From Rhopalosiphum padi (lineage: Eukaryota > Arthropoda > Insecta > Hemiptera > Aphididae), in NCBI RefSeq assembly GCF_020882245.1, contig NC_083599.1, forward strand, positions 43,612,748 through 43,676,747: DNA of 64,000 nucleotides. Direction: 5' to 3'. A program made the position numbers and the translations under genes. This document shows positions 37,641 through 47,745 of this stretch, piece after piece. Each line of letters opens with the position of its first letter. Positions within the stretch are counted from its first letter, which is position 1. The notes beneath the pieces are model-generated. The model searched no databases. It worked only from the letters and a program-made list of their open reading frames with translations, and had not been told where the DNA came from.

Positions 37641-38814
37641 TAAATTTATTTTATACCATAGTTCAATAAAAATAAATATATTAATTAAAACAAATAAAAC
37701 TTAACCTACTTTTTATTTCTATACAATTTTGGCGATTATTCATTCAAAAAAATGTATTTATTTGAGTTTTTACTTTAAAAAAATCAACTAACGTCTTACA
37801 TTCTATTAAATATCATATACCTAAATATTTACTGTTTTAAGTAGGTAATCAAATAATATCATTTTTTATACATATTATTAATACATTTGATTTTTGTCAC
37901 TTCCCAAACGTGGATTCAATTTACGAGGCGAGGCATCTTGGTTAAAATTTCAGCTAAAGTTTGATAAATATGCGTGTAAATAAACTAATAAATAAATATT
38001 ATCAGTAAAATTAGTTTAGTAAAATAAATACTTAATAAGGATACATGAATTGAACATGATATATAATAATTAATAATAAAATATAAAACCTATGATAGAT
38101 ACAAAAAAAAATTACCGAACAAATTCAATAAAATCATTTTGTCTTTTTGATTTTTCAAATACAAAACAACCACACACGTTTAACGTTGATGATCGTCAGT
38201 CATCCAGGCGACCAGTGGGCAGTGAACGACCGTATGCGTATCGTATCGTATGTCAACTAAATTAATATTTTTATAAATAAATTTATTTTAATTAATAAAA
38301 TACCTACAATATTTTATAAATTTGTGATTGGTCAGAATAAACAGACTAGCATTTTGATGACAACCGATAAAAACGTAAACGACCGTAACACAAATCAACA
38401 AGATAATGTGTTTTTTAATTTATATATTAATTTTGTTTCCGATAACAGACATCCAAAATTCGCCAATCTCCGGGGGGAGGGGCTATTATCCTTTGCCCCC
38501 CTTGGATCCGCGACTGTCAATTCATAAATACGCATTATATAATATAATTTAATTAGACAATTAAATAAATCTATACAATTTATAAAATAATATCAATATT
38601 AATCTATAATAATGCTGACTAAGAAAATTCAACAAATTCTATTGGAGCACAAGAAAATTAAGTTTTTAACATATCATAATATAGGACTATTATAGCCATT
38701 AGGACTCCATGATTATAACAAAATTCACGATTCAAGAAGCTATAGGTATCTTTATAAAGGACGCCACACCCAAGACCCAAACACACAACACAGCTAATTT
38801 TCATTCAATAAATC

Positions 38815-39065
38815 CAATCATTATACGTTTTTAGCTTTAATATTAAATTTAATTGATATATTATTGAAGTTAAGGTAAGAATGTTATTTTATTACCTATG
38901 AGTGATTGAGCTTTGGCGTTTATTTCGATATTTTAATTTTGAGACTAGATAAAAGCATTTTCAATTTGTAATATTTTACATATTTGTATTTTACTTAAAA
39001 ATTAAAATCATTGATAATATTTTTACTTTAAACTTTGATAATAGATCAATTCACTCCAAAGCTTA
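38815..39065. mobile_element. Fold-back MITE, copy 4 (decayed)
   Basis: TTTAGCTTTAATATTAAATT near 38829 and GTTAAGGTAAGAATGTTATT near 38868 match the family core. The complementary arm near 39015-39060 has TTTTTACTTTAAACTTTGAT, then AATAGATCAATTCACTC. The centre shows TTTTAATTTTGAGACTAGAT. Outer tips are not clear. Confidence 0.45.
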
Positions 39066-39639
39066 TGCAAACGGGTAGTTCTAAATTAAAATCGCGGCAG
39101 TTCTAAAAACCAATTAGGTCAGTACCTAAAAACCGTAAATTTTCCGTATTGTTGGCATATTTATTATTGTTTTATTTAATTTTATATTCCGTTACGCTCA
39201 AATACGAATGTCGAGATAGAAAACCTATGAAACTTATTTATAAATTATAATATGCCGCCACTACACGGTTGTAATCCTAGGGACTGTTGGATGTTGGATG
39301 CGTGTAAAAAGAAACATCATAGAGTTCTTAAAATATCAAAAGGAAAGAAACAGTAATTTTTATATAGGTTTTCTTTGAAGTTTGAAGCGTCTGTTAAAAA
39401 CAATATAATCGAATGTAAAGATAGTCACTGAAGATTAAAAATAAAATATTTTTTTTATCTGTTACTAATAGTTTGCTGTAAATTAACTTCTTAACGCAAA
39501 AATTACCTATTAAGGATATTCATATTCATAGACATTTGCTTATGGACTGGTTTGTAGAAACGAAACTTTAAAAAATGAATAAATTTTGGCTAACTTGTAT
39601 TACTCAATAAATATTTATATTGAAATTTTAGAGATTTAT

Positions 39640-40640
39640 CCTAATTTTTTTTGTTCAATTTGTGAATGATATAATTTTTATTTGTAAGTAAAACAGTTTG
39701 AAAATGTAGTAGGTACAAAGTTCTATTAAGTTGTGCTTATAGAAATTTAAAACGTTTTTTATTAAAATGGTTAGGATTTAGATGCATTTACACCTTTTTT
39801 CTGGAATGCTTAACATGATACTTCCCAAGATACAAATGTGTTTCAAGTACTACAATTTTAACGATGAATTCTTTTGGAAATTATTATCATTTTATTTTTT
39901 TTAGGTCATTTTAATTTCTGAGCGAAGTGATAAATAGTTGGTTTTATAATGATATGTATTTTTTATTTGAATCTGTATACACGAAAAGTAACCGAAAAAA
40001 TACTTAGATTTTAAACTTTGAGACTGGTTTTGGGTAGAAAATTAGATCTAGTAAGTACGTTAAAGAGATTAGAGTTAAAAATTCCCAATATTTTTCAAAA
40101 TAATTAAGAAAACAAACAAAAAACTAAGACAGGAATTTTTATTTTTTTTTATAAATATTGATAAAAAATTATGAATGGGTCAAGATACTTGAAAATTTAA
40201 TACAAGGTTTTTTGGGTTCTTAATAAGTATTACGTTTCCAAATCCAAATTATAAAAAATGTATGGTCATAATCTTTATTTATAAGCATTTTTAGAAATTT
40301 ACAAAATCTCAAAAATACGAATTATTTTATAGTTAGAAATTCATAAAAATGTTCTGTTTATGCCCTATATTTGAAAATTTAATCCGAGTTTTTAAGCTTT
40401 GTCACCTTTACAAAAAAAAGTCGAATTAATTTTTCATGATTGTTTGAAATTCAAATTTTTACTACAACAGATTTTCACCAACATAATAACTATTTCTTCA
40501 GCTATAATACTGTATGCTAGATTACTAATATTAGCTAAAACAATTTAGTATAATAATTTAATATAACTTAGTATAATTTTTAAAACATTTTGACTTATTG
40601 TATTATTTATAGACGTGAGAAATTTATGATTCTTGTTTTA
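39640..40640. repeat. Dispersed repeat, GCGAAG..GATAAATA family, copy B
   Basis: TTCTGAGCGAAGTGATAAAT starts near 39916. Two stretches of GAAAATTTAATMCRAG type occur near 40192 and 40374, resembling GAAAATTTAATACAACTAGG near 63735. AGTTTGAAAATGTAGTAGG near 39691 resembles AGTTTGAAAATGTAATACAA near 61561. This is probably one repeat family with several decayed copies. Confidence 0.35.
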
Positions 40641-41094
40641 TAAATATTAATAAAAAAATATTTTAGGCATTTTAAGTTTATAATACTTAACTTTAATTTA
40701 TTTGATTAAACAAATGGCTGTCATGAAAATAGAACAAATTACAACAGACATTTAACAAACACATGATATGTATGTTAACTTATCAAATTTACTATTTACC
40801 ATGTGGATTTTGAAAAATATTAAATTTATATTGATTTTTAATACTTTCAAAGTTATAATTTTCCATTTTAACAGCAGACCTTAGTATAAACTAAACATTA
40901 TAGTTCATAAGAAACAATTTTTGAGGTATTGATTATTTAAATATTTTAATTGGTTTTATTGAATTTTCTAAATGTATCACTGTATTTTGTATAATGATAT
41001 CTTCAAAATAAATAATTTAAAAACAATTGTAATTATATTGAGAAACATTAACTTAAATCAGATAAAGCAATTATTATAATACTTCTTAAATAGT

Positions 41095-41970
41095 CAGTGG
41101 CATAATTTGGAGTTGGTTCTGGGGTGGGATTGGGATAAAAGTTTATACTACCGTTCTAGTGGGGCCATGCCCTCCCCCACACCACCCTTGAACATTAAAT
41201 CTCATAGATCACAATATTATACTAATTTATTATTATTAATTAAATTAGGTAAATGTATAATAATGGTTATCAAAGATAATAAAGTAAACAATTAAATTAA
41301 ATTAAATTAAATATATTTTTCTTAAATTATAATATCAAGTCAATTTTCCTTTTTGTTTTTTTCAAAAAAAATATCCAGTACGTAACGGGGTTCAACTTAA
41401 TGTTCCTGATGCTATAATCATCATAAGTCCATTCAAGCTTTCCTATTAAGTATTTAAGTTATTAAAAGTTCATAATTATTACTCGTTTTATTATAGTAAT
41501 TATAATAGATATTGGTGTTGTACTGTTGCTCAAGGTTTACAGCACAGATTAAGATATCTTAGTCTGTGGTTTATAGTAATATAATATTCGAAAAATAGTT
41601 AATACTTTATACTACAGAATAAATAATATTATGTTTTCATTCATTACTAGTCTATACTACGTTCATATGATTTATTTTTGTAAAAAGTTTTAGTTAAAAA
41701 TAATAACAAGTTGTACGTTGTAGATTTTATCAGTGTTATCTTTTAACTAAGAGCTATACAATTTTCTTATCATATACATATTGTAATTGTTGAGCTATCG
41801 TAGTTTTAAATTAGTAAAATAAAAAAAAATCTCAACTTTGATAATATCCATATTCTTATTTCTTATTTTAAAATCTTTTAAAGCTAAGTGCTTATGGTAA
41901 TTTAATTATGGTTATTCTTTAAAACAAAGCGTCTGGGGTGGGATATATCCCCCCTATAATTACGCCACTG
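41095..41970. mobile_element. hAT-like non-autonomous element (876 bp)
   Basis: Left end CAGTGGCATAATTTGGAG; right end, on the other strand, CAGTGGCGTAATTATAGG. Both have G-rich subterminal sequence (TTCTGGGGTGGGATTGG on the left, GTCTGGGGTGGGATATATCC on the right). Flanking 8-mers TAAATAGT and GAATTAGT agree at six of eight positions, consistent with an aged target duplication. The small ORF across the left end is transposon sequence, not a gene. Confidence 0.6.
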
Positions 41971-42322
41971 GAATTAGTAAACTTTAGTGTTATGTGTTAG
42001 GAAAATAACTATAGTAATAATTAATAATTTTTATAAAAAGAAAAATTTTAATGATTTGCACTTAATATATATAGGGAATTTGATTATTTTTGAAAATACT
42101 AATATTAAAATATAAATGAAAGATCATTCAGCAATAAATTTATATAATCATTAAAAATAAAATATTTCTATTCTTATATCTTATCAATTCATAAGAATTA
42201 AAGAGATCATAATAATAATATAAATTTAAATACAGTAGTTAATACATTATTTTATAGCTTTAGAAGAATAAAAGAAATCAATTTTTTTCATTTTTTTTTT
42301 TTATTAAATTCAAAAAAAAAAA

Positions 42323-45300
42323 CTATTTTTTTTGTTTCTTGATATAAGTTTCATGTCCTCTTATAAATTTGACAGGAATTTTATATTGATCTGAAAAAAA
42401 TATAAAATTAATTAAAAGAGATAATTAAATGTATTAAATAAAATATTATTAAACAATTATCAGATAAACTCAACAACAGATAGTTCTATATTTTTAAAAA
42501 CTTAGAACATACATATATTTATAATTACACTTTTTATGAAATAAAAATTGAATACATAAGGTACTTTAAATGTGTAACTTTTATATTTTTTAAATCTTTT
42601 GCAAATTATTTTAATGACCTCACAAATATAGTTTAAATTTTTATTTCAAAGAAGTGTATTATTATTTTATGAACCAAATTGTTTATTTATTAGTCTATAA
42701 TTCATAGATTTATTGTTTTTTGGTATTGATTTTCAATAATATCTTAATGATTGCTCTTACAGTATTTTCTATGGAGGTTTCTAAATTATTTAAATCATCT
42801 ACAGATCCAGATACATGCTTATGATTTTGGCCAATCTCTACTCCAGCTGTTTCCAAATGCATTTATTTTTTTTTTTTTTAAGAAAATGGAATAAAGGACT
42901 ACCAGAAGAAATGGAAATAACCTAAGTCATCATCTTCAACTTCATTAAAGGATAAAGTATAGAACCACTTGGACATATAATGTGGAAATGAGAGGATGAT
43001 ATTAGTATAGCAATCCTAAATTGAACCTAATAGGTAAAAGACCTAAAAGCTGCCCTAGAAAAAGGTGTTAAGATGTAGTCGAAAAAGATCTTGATAAAAT
43101 AGGAGTATAAGAATGGAGAAAATTATTTCAAGATTGAGAGAAGTAGAGTGAGATAGTGATAGCAGCAAAAATTCTTAGATACTACTAAGAATGTTAGATG
43201 AAGAAAAAGAATTCAAAGTTTTTATCTTTTTATTTTTTTTTGCTTACTTATACCTATAACTAATATATATATATAAGTTATAACTAATGGATTAAACTTA
43301 TAGTATTAAAAATGATAAATACGTAAAAAATATTATAATAATTTTAATGTGCCAAAATTGTAGCTGTTATTAACTTAGCAATAAATGTATAACTGTCTTC
43401 TCATTATTTTGCAGCAGAATTAATGGTTCCAGAGAAGTATGAATAAACTCAAAAGTGCATTGAGCCATTTAAAAGAGAAGTAGAAAAATGAAAGGTTTAC
43501 ATTTGAACTGCGAGAAGCAAGTGTGAGATGCTCATTTTAATATATCATATATTATATAATGTTTTGATAACAAAAAAATTTATAAATTTTATTTATGTTA
43601 TTATATGTGATTTAAAAAATATATAAATAATTAATTACAGTAAAACCCTATTAATCCAGATATCGCAGGAAAATAATCAGAAATAATATTTCATGAAGAC
43701 AATTAGTGCTGTAGACTAACATAAACATAAAAATAAATTCCATAGAAATGGAACCCTTTAACTATAAATGCATATAATATTTAGTATTTTAAGGGCCTAA
43801 TATTGTGTTTTATGATATCTTATATCAATAACCTTTGTATTTCTTAAATCATATTTTTTTTACTAAATAAAATATTTAAATATGTACCTTGGCTCATTTT
43901 TTAATTTGAATTTTTATTAATTCGAATAACCCAGAACACTAATAAGTTTGGATTAAGGAGTTTCTAATGTACTTATTTAAGTTAAACACTTGAATTTTTT
44001 TTTATGCGCAAATGGCTAATTGTTACTATTATATATTTTATACAGTTAAAATATATACTTGCCTGTTAATAATTTATACACAAAAGGAACTTGGGAGCCT
44101 TGAATTTGGACTTGTCTATTTTGTGCATTTGGAATATCATTGATAGTTGTACTGGCAGCTACACCATGTTGACATTCTTTACTAAATTTTAAAACATCGA
44201 CACCATATAGCTCTAAATTATTAACTAGAGTTACCTGAAATAATTATGTAAGTTATAAAATGAAAATTTTTAATGAATCACAGTTTAATTTTATTATTCT
44301 GATAAACAAACCTTTTTGTTTCCACTTCGATTATTGACAGTCATTTCGATATTATTAATTTTTTTCTTTAAATTTTTTTTGGTATCTGTATTTAAGACTG
44401 ATATTTCAGTCCGATGCATTAGTTTTGTCACTTCTTCAATTAAGTCTTTAAAGGTTATTGAAGATTTATCTTTTCTTTGTGATAGTATTTTTTTTAAGAC
44501 ATCATTTGTATTCACTATCCTAAAACAAAACAAGTTATAAGAATCACCTTTTAATCTGAATAAGCTGAATCTGAAAAAAAAACAAGAAGGGCATTGAAAA
44601 TAAGGAAATACATCTTTGAATTATTTAAATATTATATCAGTAGCATAATATATATTATAAGATAGAGGATTTTTATAAAACAATAAAAATAATATCCGCT
44701 ATATCGAATTGATTTACATAAAATACTCGAGTTCATGTACTCGTACTATTAAAAATTATTTGATTACTAGATATGAAAACAACACCTACATACCTATTAC
44801 ATGGGAATAAGAATACTATACACTCTGAACACTTATAATTTAAACGACTATACAATTTATATTTATACATCAATATATTTAAAACTTCATAGCTTATAGC
44901 CTGTAAGTATTATCTAAAACTATGCATTAGAAAAGAAAATTTCATTGGGTCCTAAGAATACTGTCAGCAGTAAGTGGCATATCTGACTTAAACTATCACT
45001 ATTGTATTTATAAAATAATAAAGTTCAATGAGCTTTAATCTAATTCATTAGTGTTGGTACTATTAATTACATTACATGTTTGTATTTTTAATTCTATATT
45101 TAAAAATAAAATTCAAATTTACAAAACAAACCTATGTATTTAATTATTTAAATGTAATATATATGTATTATGTATATACAGTCAACTTGAAGTATAATGA
45201 AGCTCAATAAAATGAACAAAATTGTAATTTTCTTTAAAATATCATGATATATAATATTATGAATTCTGATGTAACTAACTCTCAATATAAACATTATTAT

Positions 45301-46793
45301 AACATAATTTAAATATACTGCAAATTGATTGTAGTCTTATTAGTCTTATATTTAAGAATATATATATATATATATATATAGGCTAGAATATTATATTATT
45401 ATTAACTAAATGTATTAAAATAATTAATAAAAAACACTTAAAATTTAGGAAAACAATTACTTAAATTATCTTCAACTTAAGTAATAAAAATGAAAGAAAT
45501 ACATACGAAGGATCCGCTTTATCTTGCAATTCATATTTTTTAATATACTCTGTAACATATCTTCGAATAGATGATAATGGTAACTCATCTCCTTTCCTAT
45601 AAAAATGTTATATTTAAGTTCATTAATAATATTATTAATTGATAGTTTTAAAGTAAATTAACAAACCGACAAAGAAATTCAGAGAATATAGGTTGTAATC
45701 CTGGTGTCACTATATAAATTTCTTTTACTGGAGTTGTATATTGATCATTATTTTCTTTCAATTCAGGATTTTCTTCCATATTTATTTCTTGAAATTTGCT
45801 ATTACTATGATTTACCTGGGTTATTTCAGCAATACCATTACTACCAACATTAAATTTGATTATATGTTCTACATCCAATAACTGTAAAAATGTCGATAAC
45901 TTTTTGAAACTAGTTTTTTTAATATCAAGTTCTATTCCTTCAGGACAAAATGACATAACATATTTCTTATAAAATGTACTAGCTAAAATTGGCAACATTT
46001 CTTTTTTAATACAATATTTTAATGCTTTTAAAGAACACGTCATTAGCAATTCATCCATTTTTTCAATAACAGTTTGGTTTTCTTCTAACTGATTAGGTAA
46101 ATCATCTTTTACTTCAGGAGCATTTTTAAAAGAACGCTCCATCATCAAAATTACATCAGGGATAATGTTTATCATGTTGGATTTGAAAAGTTCATCTTTG
46201 TGGAAATGTAATACTTTCAAACATATATCTTTGTTTTTTTCATGGTCTTTTATAGTATTGCCATCAATGATCAAGTATCCAATAGCAATAATTTTTTCAC
46301 AAGAGTTGGTACATATACTCACACACTGATCAACAGGCAACTGAATTAGTAGATGATCATTATTTATAGAAGTTATATCTTTTATACTTAGTTGGGCTGA
46401 ATCATTGATTTTGGATTTCAAATCCTCGTGTAATATTAATCTGGGGACAATGTGAGGAAATGACCAAACCATAAATAATGTAGGATAATATTTTCCTTTA
46501 TGATCGAAAACTAACGCAACTTCTTGAGCACAATAAATTTTGATTATGTCATTAGTATAGGTAATAACTTTCAACAGTGACAATTGCTTATGATTTAAAA
46601 ATTCATCCAGCGTTTCATTGGTTAAGTTAAAACATTTGCAAATTGTTGATTTCAGTTTCTTTCTAAAATCATAATACAAATATTAATTATAATAATAACA
46701 AAACAATTTTATTTTCAGTAAAAATAAGAGCATTTACTGATCGGCGCCTTTTAGTGGAGTACTCGATTTAATTCGGAACTCTTTTTTGAACAT
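42323..46793 (-). CDS. eIF2D: Eukaryotic translation initiation factor 2D (ligatin)
   Basis: Six exons, minus strand, about 529 residues: 46793-46738, 46662-45667, 45596-45507, 44519-44312, 44234-44063, 42390-42323 (stop TAG). An in-frame TAA six codons upstream (46811-46809) fixes the start MFKKEFRIKSSTPLKGAD, which matches the conserved N terminus of the family. Domains seen: an MCT-1-like N-terminal part with YYPTLFMVWSFP, a PUA region (about 105-180), a winged-helix region with MDELL and FCPEGIELDIKKTSFKKL (about 215-290), a second helical/SWIB-like region, and a C-terminal SUI1 domain (about 435-520, with VTLVNNLELYGVD and YKLLTDQYKIPVKFI). eIF2D delivers tRNA to the 40S P site independently of GTP and helps recycle ribosomes. 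The intron at 44062-42391 uses a GC donor (GCAAGT). The gene is divergent from asp. Confidence 0.94.
43052..43185 (+). pseudogene. Decayed C-terminal fragment of a non-LTR retrotransposon reverse transcriptase
   Basis: Reading plus-strand triplets from about 43053 gives PRKRC, stop, DVVEKDLDKIGV, stop, EWRKLFQD, stop, EK, stop, SEIVIAAKI. This matches the characteristic tail (RPKKRWxDVVxEDLxKIGVxxW, then WRDxVxxAK) of many LINE-encoded endonuclease/reverse transcriptases. Four stops in about 43 codons show it is dead. It lies antisense in the last eIF2D intron. Confidence 0.6.
43639..43973. mobile_element. Possible decayed pogo-like MITE
   Basis: Left end TACAGTAAAACCCTATTAATCC; right end, on the other strand, TACATTAGAAACTCCTTAATCC. 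The tips are related, start near TA, and both lead into a TTAATCC word. More diverged than the other two pogo-like elements in this window. Confidence 0.4.
44520..45506 (-). other. Intron of eIF2D
   Basis: From donor GTATGT (45506-45501) to acceptor TTTTAG (44525-44520). It contains an (AT)n run near 45360-45380 and a CAGTCAACTTGAAGTATAAT stretch near 45180 that resembles a single pogo-like end. Otherwise AT-rich and featureless. Confidence 0.6.
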
Positions 46794-47745
46794 TATTGAT
46801 GCGATTGATTATAATCAGTTGTGTGTTAACACTTTGTCAAACAGGCAGATTTTGACGTTTAAATAAATCCTTTAAACAACCAGAATTCTTATAATACTAC
46901 CTTATAAGCATGAACTAAAGGCAATAGTTCATTACCTAACCTGCGAGGTAAACGAGTGTATTATAAAAAAATTAGATGTAGTATACCTATTATATTGTTT
47001 ACAAGCAATGCATACCTCTTACGAGTGAGCTGTGGATAGCGAGGGATCTAACGACTATTGAGTACTGGATATTCGCAATCGCTATGGACTTAAGTCTTGA
47101 AATAGTGTGTGCACAAACCACTACAAATATGTACATTACATAATTTACAAATTTATATCGTGAATATTTATGTCCATCAAAGTATTTTATGTGATTATAA
47201 GACGCGCATTGTTGTCAGAGTATCAATTGTCCTGTTATCACGAATCATCTGCTTGTGATAAAACGTACCGGGACGACGAAACCCAACATGGCAAAGCATG
47301 TTGGTGACACTGCGGCATCCTATCAATTTCGTTTGTAGCATACAATCTTGGATCGGAGAACTGCGCGGAACGGTTATTGTACAATGACTCCGCCTCCCTC
47401 TCGGCGACAACAACAAGTAACTACAAAACTACAACGGCGGAAATTTAACGGTTTTCTTCAGTGGCTCGGGCCAATTATGATTTTGATTTCTTTCCGTTTT
47501 CATTTATAATCTTACAACAAACGATCGGTAAAGTAACGACGGCTTCGAATCGCGACGTTTCGTTATGATATAAATTGTTTTCTATAATATTATTAGTCTT
47601 ACTGGTTGTGTTATTTTTTTTAATTTTGTGATGTAGAACGATCAGTCATCTAGTCGTGAGATAACGTACCTACCAAGGTCTACTCATTATCCTTCTTAAG
47701 TTTGATTCCGTTCGTTTTTAAGATTCGTATACAGTGACAGTCGAG
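46794..47745. promoter_or_regulatory. Divergent intergenic region (shared promoter region) of eIF2D and asp
   Basis: The two start codons face away from each other across 952 bp, so both promoters and 5' UTRs must lie here unless there are distant upstream exons. The right half (about 47190-47600) is markedly more GC/CpG-rich than the surroundings (for example GTACCGGGACGACGAAACCC at 47267-47286), as expected near transcription starts. I see no clear TATA box assignable to either gene. The 73-codon minus-strand ORF inside is not protein-like. Confidence 0.6.

Larger units (their letters stand above)
37131..42322. other. Repeat-rich intergenic interval between the EPS8-like promoter and eIF2D
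   Basis: No protein-like ORF. It contains two copies of a dispersed repeat marked by CTGAGCGAAG followed by CGATAAATA or TGATAAATA (about 37205 and 39918), one end of a CAGTSGCGGATCC-type transposon near 38470-38518 (minus orientation), a fold-back element near 38815-39065 and a hAT-like element at 41095-41970. The remainder is AT-rich. Confidence 0.55.
42391..44062 (-). other. GC-AG intron of eIF2D, with LINE and pogo-like remnants
   Basis: The donor is ACAG then GCAAGT (44062-44057), the acceptor TTTTTTCAG before 42390. With the GC donor the frame continues TD then QYKIPVKF, conserved in the family. The nearest GT (GTATAT) would shift frame and hit a stop within a few codons. The intron holds a decayed LINE fragment and a possible pogo-like remnant. 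Confidence 0.8.

Noticed and set aside
38470..38518. G-rich stretch followed by GGATCCGCGACTG, like one end of a CAGTSGCGGATCC transposon
   Set aside because: No opposite end could be paired within a plausible distance, so not listed as a full element.
45180..45230. CAGTCAACTTGAAGTATAAT stretch like a pogo-element end
   Set aside because: Only one end is visible; no matching inverted partner found nearby.
46663..46679. Alternative eIF2D start at the ATG reading MYYDFRK
   Set aside because: This is intron sequence before the acceptor. The upstream exon at 46793-46738 supplies the conserved N terminus in the correct phase.
47195..47416. 73-codon minus-strand ORF between eIF2D and asp
   Set aside because: Lies in the GC-richer promoter/UTR region, has no recognisable domain, and is probably chance.
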